Assembly (NCBI GenBank): GCA_035559815.1 | Contig: DATMAT010000020.1 | Coordinates: 90,644-154,643, forward strand | Source of the DNA: Thermodesulfobacteriota bacterium | GTDB taxonomy: Bacteria > Desulfobacterota_D > UBA1144 > Nemesobacterales > CSP1-2 | Reading direction: 5' to 3' | Length of the DNA stretch: 64,000 nucleotides | Shown here: in pieces, positions 1 through 8,511 of the stretch | Layout of the letters: each line of letters opens with the position of its first letter | How positions within the stretch are numbered: position 1 is the stretch's first letter | The notes under the pieces: model-generated | The model's database searches: none | What the model saw: only the letters and a program-made list of their open reading frames with translations | Told to the model about the DNA's origin: nothing | Made by a program: the position numbers and the translations under genes

Positions 1-2
1 TC

Positions 3-248
3 ATGGTGGGAACAATCGGGGGCATCCTGGTTGCAACTATGATGAATAATGGCGGCGGTGCTTGGGATAACGCCAAGAAATATATAGAGACAGGCATGTA
101 CGGGGGTAAGAGGTCAGAAACTCATAAGGCCGCCGTGGTGGGCGACACGGTGGGCGACCCATTCAAGGACACCGCCGGCCCGTCAATCCACGTCCTTATA
201 AAGCTTCTCTCCACAATTACTTTAGTACTTGCGCCGCTGTTTATTTAG
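3..248 (+). CDS. hppA: Membrane-bound proton-translocating pyrophosphatase, C-terminal end (5' truncated by window)
   Basis: This is the last 81 residues of an integral-membrane pyrophosphatase, which couples PPi hydrolysis to H+ or Na+ export across the inner membrane. The signature C-terminal segments are visible: a [12 protein letters not shown] stretch near residue 18 and [15 protein letters not shown] near residue 47, followed by a last hydrophobic helix ending in LAPLFI. The family is usually about 670-800 residues, so most of the gene lies left of the window; the ATG at position 3 is an internal Met. A hairpin ten bases past the stop probably terminates it. The K+-dependence residue lies outside the visible part or cannot be judged. 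Confidence 0.93.
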   Translation: MVGTIGGILVATMMNNGGGAWDNAKKYIETGMYGGKRSETHKAAVVGDTVGDPFKDTAGPSIHVLIKLLSTITLVLAPLFI

Positions 249-257
249 CAGAAATAG

Positions 258-284
258 GTAGGGGCGGGTCTTGCCCCCGCCCTA
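258..284. terminator. GC-rich hairpin, GTAGGGGC-family repeat, terminator of hppA
   Basis: The arms TAGGGGCGGG and CCCGCCCTA pair with one bulged G, and the right arm is followed by the T-rich tract ATTATTTT. It lies just after the hppA stop codon. It belongs to the same family as the palindromes at 16873-16906 and 60401-60429. Confidence 0.6.
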
Positions 285-452
285 TTATTTTGTGTCCTTA
301 TTGTTTGGGTGTCCTTGCAATTGTCTGCTTGAGAACAGGCTATAAGGGAAAGCGTGTTTATCGTAGGGGTGAATCTTGTGTTCATTCATCAATAAGGAAT
401 AAGGACTAGGACGAATACAATTGCGGACACGGTGTCGTAGATATGGCATGAA

Positions 453-1964
453 CTATTCTTTTATCTCCACTCCACTTGCCTCCATTATAGTCCCCCTGGC
501 CCGCTCAAGCCGTGCCAGGGCAATGTTATAACTGGCGATAGCCCTTATCAGCTCTGTCCTAGCATTTACCAAGTCCCTTTGTGCTTCAATCACGTCCCTG
601 GTTGTTCCAATTCCCACATTAAGCCTCTCTTCCTCGTTTCTAACCACCTCGTTGCGAAGCTCTACCGTCGTCCTGGCCGCCTCTATGCTTCTCAAGCTAT
701 TTTCGATTTCCCTTACGGCATTTCTCACATCCAGCGTGACGTCGTCGGTAACCTTCTTATAGCTTATAACGCTTTTATCTAAGTTGGCCGAGGCTTTGAC
801 GTAGTTGCCTTTGGCTGTCCAGTTAAAAATGGGGAGGCTAAAGACCCCTAGAATCTGCCAGGTCGGAAATTCGCCGTCAAACAAATTTCTGAACGCGTCC
901 CCAGGCTGGTCAAATTGAGGCGGTATGGGCTCGGGCTCTTCCTCAAAACTCAGGCGGTTTGGGTTTTCATCTCCGCCTAATCCCTGGAGGTTTATCGTTC
1001 CTTGAACGGAGAGGCTTGGAAGTCTCTGGTTTGAGAAAAACCTCTTTTCCGTCTCCTTGTTTTCAATATCCAGTTTTGCCTGTTCTATCTCCGGTCTTTT
1101 TTCTAATGCTTCTTCCAGAACCTCAACCTCATTATAAGACCTGACTACATCGGTGGGCTCATCGGTAAGGGAAATTTGCTGGGTTAGTGGTATTACCAAG
1201 ATATTTTTTAGTCTGTCCTCTACTGCTCTGAGTGTATTTTCGGCGCTGATGACGTCCACTTCTCTATTCGCCACCTCAGATTTGGCTTCGGTAACCGCTA
1301 CCGGCGGAAGAACACCCACTTCCACCTGGATCTCGTTTCTTCTTAGCAAATCCTTTGCCAATTCTAATGCAGTCCTCTGATTTTCCAGGTCCTGGCGTGC
1401 GGCTACGACTAACCAGTAAGCCTCTTCGACCCTGAGCAGGGTATCTGAGACGGTTACCTCTAGCTGTTTTACCGATATTTCGTTCGATCTTCTAGCTACG
1501 GTTAAAGGGGCAAGGTTTACGTCGAGTCCAAAGTTTCGGAGGAGCTCCTGTCCGATGCTGAAGCTGAGACTGGTGAACCAGCTAGGGCTTAAGTCCTCGA
1601 TCGGTGAGTCTGTTTTGGTCCTGCTTAGGGAAAAGTTGAGAATGTTGTAGAATGTCCCAGTCGGAAGAGTTCCTATGATTCCACTCTCCGCGACGAATTC
1701 GTTTTCGTTAATAACGCCGCTTTCAATAAAGGTGCTGGTTGTGGGTATCTTAGCATCTGTATAAGACGAACTAAGGTTCAGGACCGGGTCAAATGCACCT
1801 TTCTGTGTGGTTATTTCTCCGGCGGAAATCTCTACATTCTTTTTCTCAATCTGTATGTCACGGTTATTTTCTAAAGCCATTCTTTTAGCATCTTGAAGCG
1901 AGAGATTGAGTGCGTCCTGACTTCCTAACAACGAGAGAAGGATCAGAAATATGGTTTCGGTCAT
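453..1964 (-). CDS. TolC-family outer-membrane efflux protein
   Basis: This 503-residue protein is an outer-membrane channel subunit of the TolC type, expected to form the exit duct for the RND pumps encoded at 4.0-11.7 kb. It starts with a short hydrophobic stretch (residues 4-14), followed by the typical repeated amphipathic pattern: LSLQDAKRMALENNRDI near residue 22, TVARRSNEISVKQLEV in the first half and LDVRNAVREIENSLRSIEAAR plus IGTTRDVIEAQRDLVNART in the second half. These are the two structural repeats of OEP-family proteins. The start is supported by a GGAGGAAAAG ribosome-binding site. It is divergent from the tetR-type gene, and the 170-bp gap contains a palindromic operator, so both are probably controlled together. 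Confidence 0.9.
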   Translation of the reverse strand: MTETIFLILLSLLGSQDALNLSLQDAKRMALENNRDIQIEKKNVEISAGEITTQKGAFDPVLNLSSSYTDAKIPTTSTFIESGVINENEFVAESGIIGTLPTGTFYNILNFSLSRTKTDSPIEDLSPSWFTSLSFSIGQELLRNFGLDVNLAPLTVARRSNEISVKQLEVTVSDTLLRVEEAYWLVVAARQDLENQRTALELAKDLLRRNEIQVEVGVLPPVAVTEAKSEVANREVDVISAENTLRAVEDRLKNILVIPLTQQISLTDEPTDVVRSYNEVEVLEEALEKRPEIEQAKLDIENKETEKRFFSNQRLPSLSVQGTINLQGLGGDENPNRLSFEEEPEPIPPQFDQPGDAFRNLFDGEFPTWQILGVFSLPIFNWTAKGNYVKASANLDKSVISYKKVTDDVTLDVRNAVREIENSLRSIEAARTTVELRNEVVRNEEERLNVGIGTTRDVIEAQRDLVNARTELIRAIASYNIALARLERARGTIMEASGVEIKE

Positions 1965-2058
1965 GTAGCTTTTCCTCCTTCCGGTGTGAGAATTGCTAAA
2001 TTTATATCAAAGCGGAGCTTTTTCCTAGATTGAGTTTGATTATCAAAGGCTGATTTCC

Positions 2059-2087
2059 TTGACATTCTGCATGGCAGGTGGTAATTT
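2059..2087 (+). promoter_or_regulatory. Sigma-70-type promoter of the tetR-type gene
   Basis: TTGACA (2059-2064) is a perfect -35 element. It is followed after 17 bases by TAATTT (2082-2087) as the -10. The predicted start site (about 2094) falls inside the operator at 2092-2109, the expected geometry for autorepression. Confidence 0.65.
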
Positions 2088-2091
2088 CCTA

Positions 2092-2109
2092 AGTAAGTGA
2101 TTACTTACT
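2092..2109. promoter_or_regulatory. Palindromic operator, likely TetR-family binding site
   Basis: AGTAAGT-GATT-ACTTACT is a perfect 7-bp inverted repeat with a 4-base centre. It lies between the divergent tolC and tetR-type genes and 26 bases before the tetR start. TetR-family dimers typically bind palindromes of this size in exactly this position. That this regulator binds it is inference. Confidence 0.65.
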
Positions 2110-2134
2110 ATATAAGATTACCGAGATAAAAAAA

Positions 2135-2743
2135 ATGTCAACAGAAAAGATAAAAATAAGCACCAGGCACAAGATTCTGGAGACGGCGATCCGGCTTTTT
2201 TCGGAAAGGGGTTTTAACGGAACCACGACGAAAGAGATAGCGGAAGAGGCTGGCGTTAATGAGGCCCTCATATTTCGTTATTTTTCTACGAAGAGGGACC
2301 TTTATGGAGCAATAATCGAGAGAAAGATCGAGGAAGAACCGGGCATCGAGTTGCATATCGAGGCTTACAGGGGTACAAAGGACGATTGGCTCATCTTCAA
2401 AACTATCGCCCTCAGGATGTTCGATTGTGTGGAAAAGGACCCCACTTTCATGCGCCTACTTTACTTCAGTGCGCTGGAGGGCCATGAGTTGTCCGACATG
2501 TTTTTTGATACCTATGTGGAATATATAACAATGGTTCTTACCGACTACATCGAAGAGAGAATCTCTGAAGGAGCATTCAAGAAGTTAAATCCTCTTCTTG
2601 CTGCCCGGGCGTTTATGGGTATGGTTTCCAATTACATAGTGGGACAGGAACTCTTTGGGGAAAAGAGACGAAGACAGCCGGAGAAAGAGGAAGTGGCTGA
2701 AACTTTCGTGAAAATCTTTCTCGACGGAATAAAAAGCGTTTGA
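2135..2743 (+). CDS. TetR/AcrR-family transcriptional repressor
   Basis: This 202-residue regulator probably represses the adjacent efflux operon and is released by a pump substrate. Residues 10-60 form the canonical TetR DNA-binding domain: RHKILETAIRLFSERGF, then TTTKEIAEEAGVNEALIFRYF and STKRDLYGAI. The rest is a helical ligand-binding domain with no recognisable family. It reads toward the adaptor/permease genes and is only 71 bases from the first adaptor, so it may be the first gene of the operon. The palindrome at 2092-2109 overlaps its own promoter, pointing to autorepression. Confidence 0.92.
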   Translation: MSTEKIKISTRHKILETAIRLFSERGFNGTTTKEIAEEAGVNEALIFRYFSTKRDLYGAIIERKIEEEPGIELHIEAYRGTKDDWLIFKTIALRMFDCVEKDPTFMRLLYFSALEGHELSDMFFDTYVEYITMVLTDYIEERISEGAFKKLNPLLAARAFMGMVSNYIVGQELFGEKRRRQPEKEEVAETFVKIFLDGIKSV

Positions 2744-2814
2744 GGGTGAGGTTAAATTTATGCCGGGCGAGGATGACTTTGTCGGGATTGTAACCGGCCA
2801 GAAAGGGCTGTGAA

Positions 2815-4011
2815 ATGACAAGGAACGAGATGTTTTGTTCTCCAGCGACGTTATTTTTATCGATATTTTGGTGCTCAGTTTTGTTATGGGCGTGTTCAAA
2901 CGGGCAAACTCGCCCCCCTGAAAATTCAGACCAGTCGGGAAATAGGGGAAATGCGGTACCAGTTACTATAGCCACCGCCGCTCAAAAAGATATTCCCTTA
3001 AAACTGCGAATAATTGGCAATGTAGAAGCTTACTCCACCGTGGAAATCAAACCGCAGGTGGAAGGAAAGTTGGCACGTGCTTATTTCAAAGAGGGTAACG
3101 ATGTCAAAGAAGGAGATCTTCTCTTCACGATTGACCCTCGCCCCTTTGAAGCGGAGCTAAGGCAGGCACAGGCCAACCTGGCAAGGGACATAGCCCAGAT
3201 GAAAGAAGCGGAATCGGATGTAAATCGTTACAGGGAGTTATTCAAAAAAGGGATAGTCTCGGAGCGGGAATACGAACAGAGCCGCACCAACCTTGAGACC
3301 CTACGGTCAACAGTCAAGGCCAGCCAGGCCACCGTAGAAAATGCGAAGCTCCGACTGGAGTATTCCTATATTCGTTCACCTATTAGCGGACGCTTGGGAA
3401 GGCTCATGGTCAACCCGGGTAATATTGTCGAAGCCAACCAGACAACTCTGGTGGTAATAAACCAAATTAAGCCTGTATACGTAACCTTTTCCGTCCCGGA
3501 ACAGAAGTTGTTAGAAATCAGAAAACACATGGCGTCGGGTGGGAAATTGAGGGTCGAGGCGGCGATTCCCACAGACCTGAATAATCCGGTTAGTGGCGAA
3601 CTCACATTTTTGAACAACGAGGTAGATTCTACGACCGGGACTATAATGCTGAAGGCGTTATTCCCCAACGAAAGTGAGCTTCTTTGGCCGGGCAAATTCG
3701 TCAACGTGGCGTTGACAATCACCACTTTAAAAGATGCAGTCGTGATTCCATCACGGGCAGTGCAAACGGGCCAAGATGGCGAATTTGTTTTTGTAGTCAA
3801 GCCGGACCTAACTGTGGAATCTAGGCCAGTTGTCGTAGGTAGCAGATTGGATCAGGATGTGGTGATTTCGGAGGGGCTTGAGCCTGAGGAGAAAGTGGTT
3901 ACGACCGGACAGCTTGAGCTCGTTCCCGGTGTCAAAGTTGAGATTAAGAACAGTGTTGAGGGCAGCAATCAAGACAATTCTGGATTAACCAATCGAAAGG
4001 GCAGTATTTGA
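2815..4011 (+). CDS. RND efflux periplasmic adaptor (membrane fusion protein), lipoprotein
   Basis: This 398-residue adaptor of the AcrA/MexA type bridges the RND permease to the TolC channel. Its N-terminus is a signal peptide ending in the lipobox LLWAC (Cys near residue 27), so it is probably lipid-anchored. The biotinyl-lipoyl half motif VEIKPQVEGKLARAYFKEG and its return strand SYIRSPISGRLGRLMVNPG flank a helical hairpin (residues about 110-180). These are followed by the beta-barrel and membrane-proximal domains. The stop is 16 bases from the permease start, so the two are cotranscribed and form a functional pair. Confidence 0.92.
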   Translation: MTRNEMFCSPATLFLSIFWCSVLLWACSNGQTRPPENSDQSGNRGNAVPVTIATAAQKDIPLKLRIIGNVEAYSTVEIKPQVEGKLARAYFKEGNDVKEGDLLFTIDPRPFEAELRQAQANLARDIAQMKEAESDVNRYRELFKKGIVSEREYEQSRTNLETLRSTVKASQATVENAKLRLEYSYIRSPISGRLGRLMVNPGNIVEANQTTLVVINQIKPVYVTFSVPEQKLLEIRKHMASGGKLRVEAAIPTDLNNPVSGELTFLNNEVDSTTGTIMLKALFPNESELLWPGKFVNVALTITTLKDAVVIPSRAVQTGQDGEFVFVVKPDLTVESRPVVVGSRLDQDVVISEGLEPEEKVVTTGQLELVPGVKVEIKNSVEGSNQDNSGLTNRKGSI

Positions 4012-4027
4012 AAATTAAGCGGGAAAT

Positions 4028-7000
4028 ATGCCCATGAATATTTCTGGCCCCTTTATTCGCCGACCAGTTATGACGACGCTCGTCATGATGGGAATATTGC
4101 TTTTCGGCATTGCTGGGTACAGGCTACTTCCTATAAATGACCTCCCAAATGTTGACTTCCCGACCATTGTAGTATCCGCCAACCTATCAGGTGCCAGTCC
4201 CGAAACAATGGCTTCCTCTGTTGCTACCCCGCTAGAGCGGCAGTTTTCTGCCATCGAGGGTATAGATAACATGACCTCTGTAAATTCCCTAGGGTCCACT
4301 CAGATTACGCTGCAATTCGACCTGGACCGGGATATTGATGCGGCTGCTCAAGATGTTCAGACGGCGATATCCCGCGCCGTTCGCCTTCTTCCCCCTGGTA
4401 TGCCGGAACCTCCTAGCTATAGAAAGGTAAATCCTGCCGACCAGCCTATTCTCTACCTCGCGCTGACCTCTAGGACACTTCCTATCTGGGAGCTCAACGA
4501 GTATGCGGATACCATCGTGGGCCAGCGTATTTCTACGGTCAGAGGAGTGGCGCAGGTCCGGATTTTCGGGGCGCAGAAATACGCCGTGCGTATACAGCTA
4601 AATCCCGATGCCCTGGCCAGCAGGGGCATTGCAATCGATGAAGTGGGGGAGGCACTACGGGAGGCGAATGTGAACCTCCCTACAGGCACGCTGTCCGGGC
4701 CTAACAAGGCATTCACCATTTTGACTACTGGTCAACTGTATAGAGCCGATGCTTACCGTGATATTATCGTAGCTTACCGCAACGGTTCACCTGTGCGACT
4801 GGAGGAGCTGGGAAAGGTTATTGACAGTGTCGAGGATGACGAGACCATTGCCACCTACATAGATAAGGACGGTAGTAGACGGGCGGTGCTTCTGGCTGTA
4901 CAGCGTCAGCCGGGAACCAACACCGTTGCCGTGGCAGACGCTGTTAAAGAACTCCTGCCCACACTCAAATCGTACCTGCCTTCCTCTGTTGAGTTGCATA
5001 TGCGATATGACCGCTCCCAGTCGATACGCGAGTCAATTGGCGAGGTCAAATTCACCATGATGTTAACCCTCGGCCTGGTAGTCATGGTCATATTTCTTTT
5101 TGTACGTAATCTCTCCGCTACCGTTATTCCCAGCTTAGCGCTTCCTATGTCCATAATAGGCACCTTTGCAGTTATGTATACACTCGGCTACAGTCTCAAC
5201 AATCTCTCCATGATGGCGTTGATTCTGGCTATCGGGTTTGTGGTGGACGACGCTATCGTGATGCTCGAGAATATAGTTCGTCACATGGAGATGGGAAAGA
5301 AACCCCTCCAGGCAGCGCTAGCTGGTTCCAGGGAGATCGGCTTTACCATAGTTTCTATGGCTATTTCACTTGCGGCGGTGTTTATTCCTGTTCTTTTCAT
5401 GGACGGGGTAGTTGGCCGGCTCTTCAATGAATTCGCCGTGACCATCTGCGTGGCTATTTTGATCTCCGGTTTTGTCTCCCTGACTCTGACGCCGATGCTT
5501 TGCAGTCGTTTCATACGCCCACCGGCCGAGGAGAGACACGGACGCTTTTATGGGATTACCGAGCGCTTTTTTGACGGTATGTTCAGTGCCTATAAGTGGA
5601 GCTTAAGCCGGGTTCTCGAGCACCGCTTGGCCACAATGGCAATAAACGGTGTCATCTTAATTGTTACAGTGTACTTTTTTATCGTCGTACCGAAAGGATT
5701 CATTCCTAACGAGGACCAAGGCTCCATCTTGACAATTACCGAATCCCCGCCTGGAACCTCTTATGAACAGATGGCGAAGCTACAACAAGCGGCGGTTGAC
5801 GTTGTTAGAGAAAACCCGCACATCAGGAATTTCTTCTCGACCGTGGGCGGCTCTAGCGGTAATGCCAATCAGGGTCGCATGTTTTTGTACTTGAACCCAC
5901 TTTCAGAGCGTCCGAGTTCAGAGGAGGTAATCGGGCAGTTACGGCCTAGACTGGCCGAGATTCCCGGAATAAAGGTCTTTATGCAGGACCCTCCTGAGAT
6001 TCGAATAGGAGGGCAACTGACAAAAAGCTCTTATCAGTTCACGCTTCAAAGCTTGAATATCGAGGAGCTCTATAAATTTGCTCCGGTCCTAGAAGCCAGG
6101 CTACGCGACCTCCCGGAGTTAGACGACGTAACAAGCGACCTCCAGAACCGGAATCCACAGATAAACGTGGTGATCCAGCGGGATAAGGCCTCTGCACACG
6201 GAGTGACTGCGGAACAGGTGGCCACGGCACTCAATAACGCCTATGGGAATCAATGGGTATCGACCATTTACGCTCCTGAAGACCAGTACCGTGTAATCAT
6301 GGAGTTGGAGCCGGAGTACCAGATGGACCCGGAGGCGTTATCTCGGCTTTATGTAAGCTCATCCAATGAGCACCTTGTTCCATTGGATGCGGTGGCGACG
6401 ATAACCGAGAACCTCGGCCCGCAGACAATAAACCACTACGGGCAGTTTCCGGCGGTTACCATTTCTTTTAATATAAAAAAGGGGGTATCTCTGGGAGAGG
6501 CGGTGCAAAAGGTCAATGACGTTGCTCGCCAGGTATTGCCGGCCACTATAAGCACTTCATTCCAAGGTGTGGCCAAGGAATTTCAAGCGTCTTTTCAGGG
6601 GCTCTGGCTTCTCCTCATTTTCTCCATACTGGTTATTTATATGATTCTGGGCATCCTGTACGAGAGCTTCGTTCATCCGCTTACCATCCTCTCCGGTCTT
6701 CCCTCTGCCGGTTTTGGCGCTTTGCTTACCCTCCTCTTGTTTGGCATCGATTTGGATGTTTATTCCTTTGTAGGCCTGATCATGCTCATAGGGATAGTGA
6801 AGAAAAACGCCATAATGCAGATTGATTTTGCACTGGAAACCCAGAGGAAGGAAGGAAAAAGCCCAATGGAAGCGATATACCAGGGATGTCTGGTAAGGTT
6901 TCGTCCCATTATGATGACCACGATGGCTGCTCTATTCGGTGCTTTGCCGCTTGCATTAAGCCACGGAGCCGGAGCAGAATCCCGCCGTTCATTGGGTATA

Positions 7001-7168
7001 GCTGTGGTGGGGGGGTTGGTCTTTTCACAGCTTGTCACTCTTTACCTTACCCCAGTGTTTTATACATACATGGATTCAATTCAGGGGAGAATGGGTAAGT
7101 TCTCTCTGTCTCGATTAATATCGCGGATTCGGGGAAAAACTACTGGAGAAACTTTGGTTCCACGTTAG
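4028..7168 (+). CDS. RND multidrug efflux permease, HAE1 family
   Basis: This 1046-residue inner-membrane proton/drug antiporter is the full length of AcrB-type pumps. It has the 12-helix, two-porter-domain layout. The TM4 proton-relay pair is Asp407-Asp408 in GFVVDDAIVMLENI, the same numbers as in AcrB, and the TM10 lysine is present in IGIVKKNAIMQ (residues 925-926). N- and C-terminal motifs typical of the family (FIRRPVMTTL at the start, RFRPIMMTTMAALFGALPLA in TM11) are intact. It works with the adaptor just upstream and presumably with the divergent TolC protein. The substrate cannot be read from the sequence. Confidence 0.95.
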   Translation: MPMNISGPFIRRPVMTTLVMMGILLFGIAGYRLLPINDLPNVDFPTIVVSANLSGASPETMASSVATPLERQFSAIEGIDNMTSVNSLGSTQITLQFDLDRDIDAAAQDVQTAISRAVRLLPPGMPEPPSYRKVNPADQPILYLALTSRTLPIWELNEYADTIVGQRISTVRGVAQVRIFGAQKYAVRIQLNPDALASRGIAIDEVGEALREANVNLPTGTLSGPNKAFTILTTGQLYRADAYRDIIVAYRNGSPVRLEELGKVIDSVEDDETIATYIDKDGSRRAVLLAVQRQPGTNTVAVADAVKELLPTLKSYLPSSVELHMRYDRSQSIRESIGEVKFTMMLTLGLVVMVIFLFVRNLSATVIPSLALPMSIIGTFAVMYTLGYSLNNLSMMALILAIGFVVDDAIVMLENIVRHMEMGKKPLQAALAGSREIGFTIVSMAISLAAVFIPVLFMDGVVGRLFNEFAVTICVAILISGFVSLTLTPMLCSRFIRPPAEERHGRFYGITERFFDGMFSAYKWSLSRVLEHRLATMAINGVILIVTVYFFIVVPKGFIPNEDQGSILTITESPPGTSYEQMAKLQQAAVDVVRENPHIRNFFSTVGGSSGNANQGRMFLYLNPLSERPSSEEVIGQLRPRLAEIPGIKVFMQDPPEIRIGGQLTKSSYQFTLQSLNIEELYKFAPVLEARLRDLPELDDVTSDLQNRNPQINVVIQRDKASAHGVTAEQVATALNNAYGNQWVSTIYAPEDQYRVIMELEPEYQMDPEALSRLYVSSSNEHLVPLDAVATITENLGPQTINHYGQFPAVTISFNIKKGVSLGEAVQKVNDVARQVLPATISTSFQGVAKEFQASFQGLWLLLIFSILVIYMILGILYESFVHPLTILSGLPSAGFGALLTLLLFGIDLDVYSFVGLIMLIGIVKKNAIMQIDFALETQRKEGKSPMEAIYQGCLVRFRPIMMTTMAALFGALPLALSHGAGAESRRSLGIAVVGGLVFSQLVTLYLTPVFYTYMDSIQGRMGKFSLSRLISRIRGKTTGETLVPR

Positions 7169-7307
7169 CTTAATTTCGTAATAGGGTGAGAACGCATAGA
7201 AATCAAAAGTGTTATTCAAAAAGTTAAATGATGTGGAATTATTATGAAGCTCTTCGGTCGAATCTTTTGGTTATTCTCCAGCCGTATCTAATTTTTTAGG
7301 GGTAGAA

Positions 7308-8402
7308 ATGCGGTTTAAAAGAATTGCTTTCCTTCTCTCATTAGCCTTTAGCGTATTCGGACTGCTTTCAGATGATAAGCTTTGGACCCAGGAGCCGCCG
7401 GCGCCAGTAGTGGTATCAAAAGTAGTAGAGCAAAGACTCCAAAAGCCGGTTAGACTGGTGGGGGCGGTCGAACCGAGCAAGAGAAGCTTAGTGGCTAGCG
7501 AGATAGCTGGGCTTGTAGAAAGCTTTCCGGTGAAAGAGGGTGACTATGTTAAAAAGGGTGATGTACTTGCAGAGTTCGAGACTGAGCCTCTTATGATCAG
7601 GCTACGCGAGGCCAAAGCGGCAAAAAACGAGGCCTTGGCCCGTTTTGAACTCGCTCGTAAAAATTATGCCCGTTTCAAAGAACTTCGCCAAAAAGGCGTA
7701 GCTTCAGAGCAACAACTTCAGGATATGGAATCGGAGAGAAATGCCTGGTCAGCGCAGGTGGCTCAACTAGAGGCTCAGATAGACCGGTACGAGTACGACC
7801 TTTCCAAGTCTAGGATTGTGGCACCTTTTAACGGATATGTGATTAGGGAATACACCGAGATAGGGCAATGGATTGCCGAGGGTGGACCGGTAGTCGAACT
7901 AATTGATATGGACACGGTTGAGATTAAAGTCGATGTTCCGGAGCGCTATGTTAGCCAGATCAAGTTAAAAGACGGCGTGAAGGTGAACTTCGATGCCCTT
8001 CCCCAGTTGGAGGTAGAAGGACAGGTGACTTCGATTGTTCCACAGGCGGCTCAGGGAGCCCGTACTTTTCCGGTTAAAGTGGTCGTGGATAACAAAAACC
8101 ATGTTATAAAGAGCGGAATGGTTGCCCGGGTTTCCTTTCTGATTGGGGAACCGTCACTGGTGAAGCTTGTTCCCAAGGACGCTATCGTGGAGAATGGCAA
8201 CGATAGACTTCTTTATGTCGTGAATAACGGAACAGCAGAACCAATGCCCGTAACTACCGGTATGGCATATAAAAACCTGATAGAGGTCATAGGCCCGGTT
8301 CAAACCGGTCAACTTGTGGTAATTCGCGGGAATGAGAGACTGAGACCCGGCCAGCCGGTAAATATAATTAACCAAGACAGCGTGCCGGAGAAAAAGGGAT
8401 GA
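7308..8402 (+). CDS. Second RND efflux periplasmic adaptor
   Basis: This 364-residue membrane fusion protein has an N-terminal signal sequence (FLLSLAFSVFGLLSDD) without an obvious lipobox. The lipoyl halves are visible as KRSLVASEIAGLVESFPVKEG and SRIVAPFNGYVIREYTEIG. They enclose a predicted coiled-coil hairpin at about residues 100-160. It is followed after 109 bases by the second permease, making a second adaptor/permease pair on the same strand. An AGGGGTAG ribosome-binding site precedes the ATG. It is only distantly similar to the adaptor at 2815, so the two pairs look like different subfamilies and not a recent duplication. Confidence 0.9.
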   Translation: MRFKRIAFLLSLAFSVFGLLSDDKLWTQEPPAPVVVSKVVEQRLQKPVRLVGAVEPSKRSLVASEIAGLVESFPVKEGDYVKKGDVLAEFETEPLMIRLREAKAAKNEALARFELARKNYARFKELRQKGVASEQQLQDMESERNAWSAQVAQLEAQIDRYEYDLSKSRIVAPFNGYVIREYTEIGQWIAEGGPVVELIDMDTVEIKVDVPERYVSQIKLKDGVKVNFDALPQLEVEGQVTSIVPQAAQGARTFPVKVVVDNKNHVIKSGMVARVSFLIGEPSLVKLVPKDAIVENGNDRLLYVVNNGTAEPMPVTTGMAYKNLIEVIGPVQTGQLVVIRGNERLRPGQPVNIINQDSVPEKKG

Positions 8403-8511
8403 AAGCACATGATCAAGGATGAAAGATGCAAGTTAAATCGTGATCATGCATCGTATTGATCCTGCTAATTTGAATTAATCGTTAGTCATGTAAGGTCGAG
8501 GGCCAAGGGCA

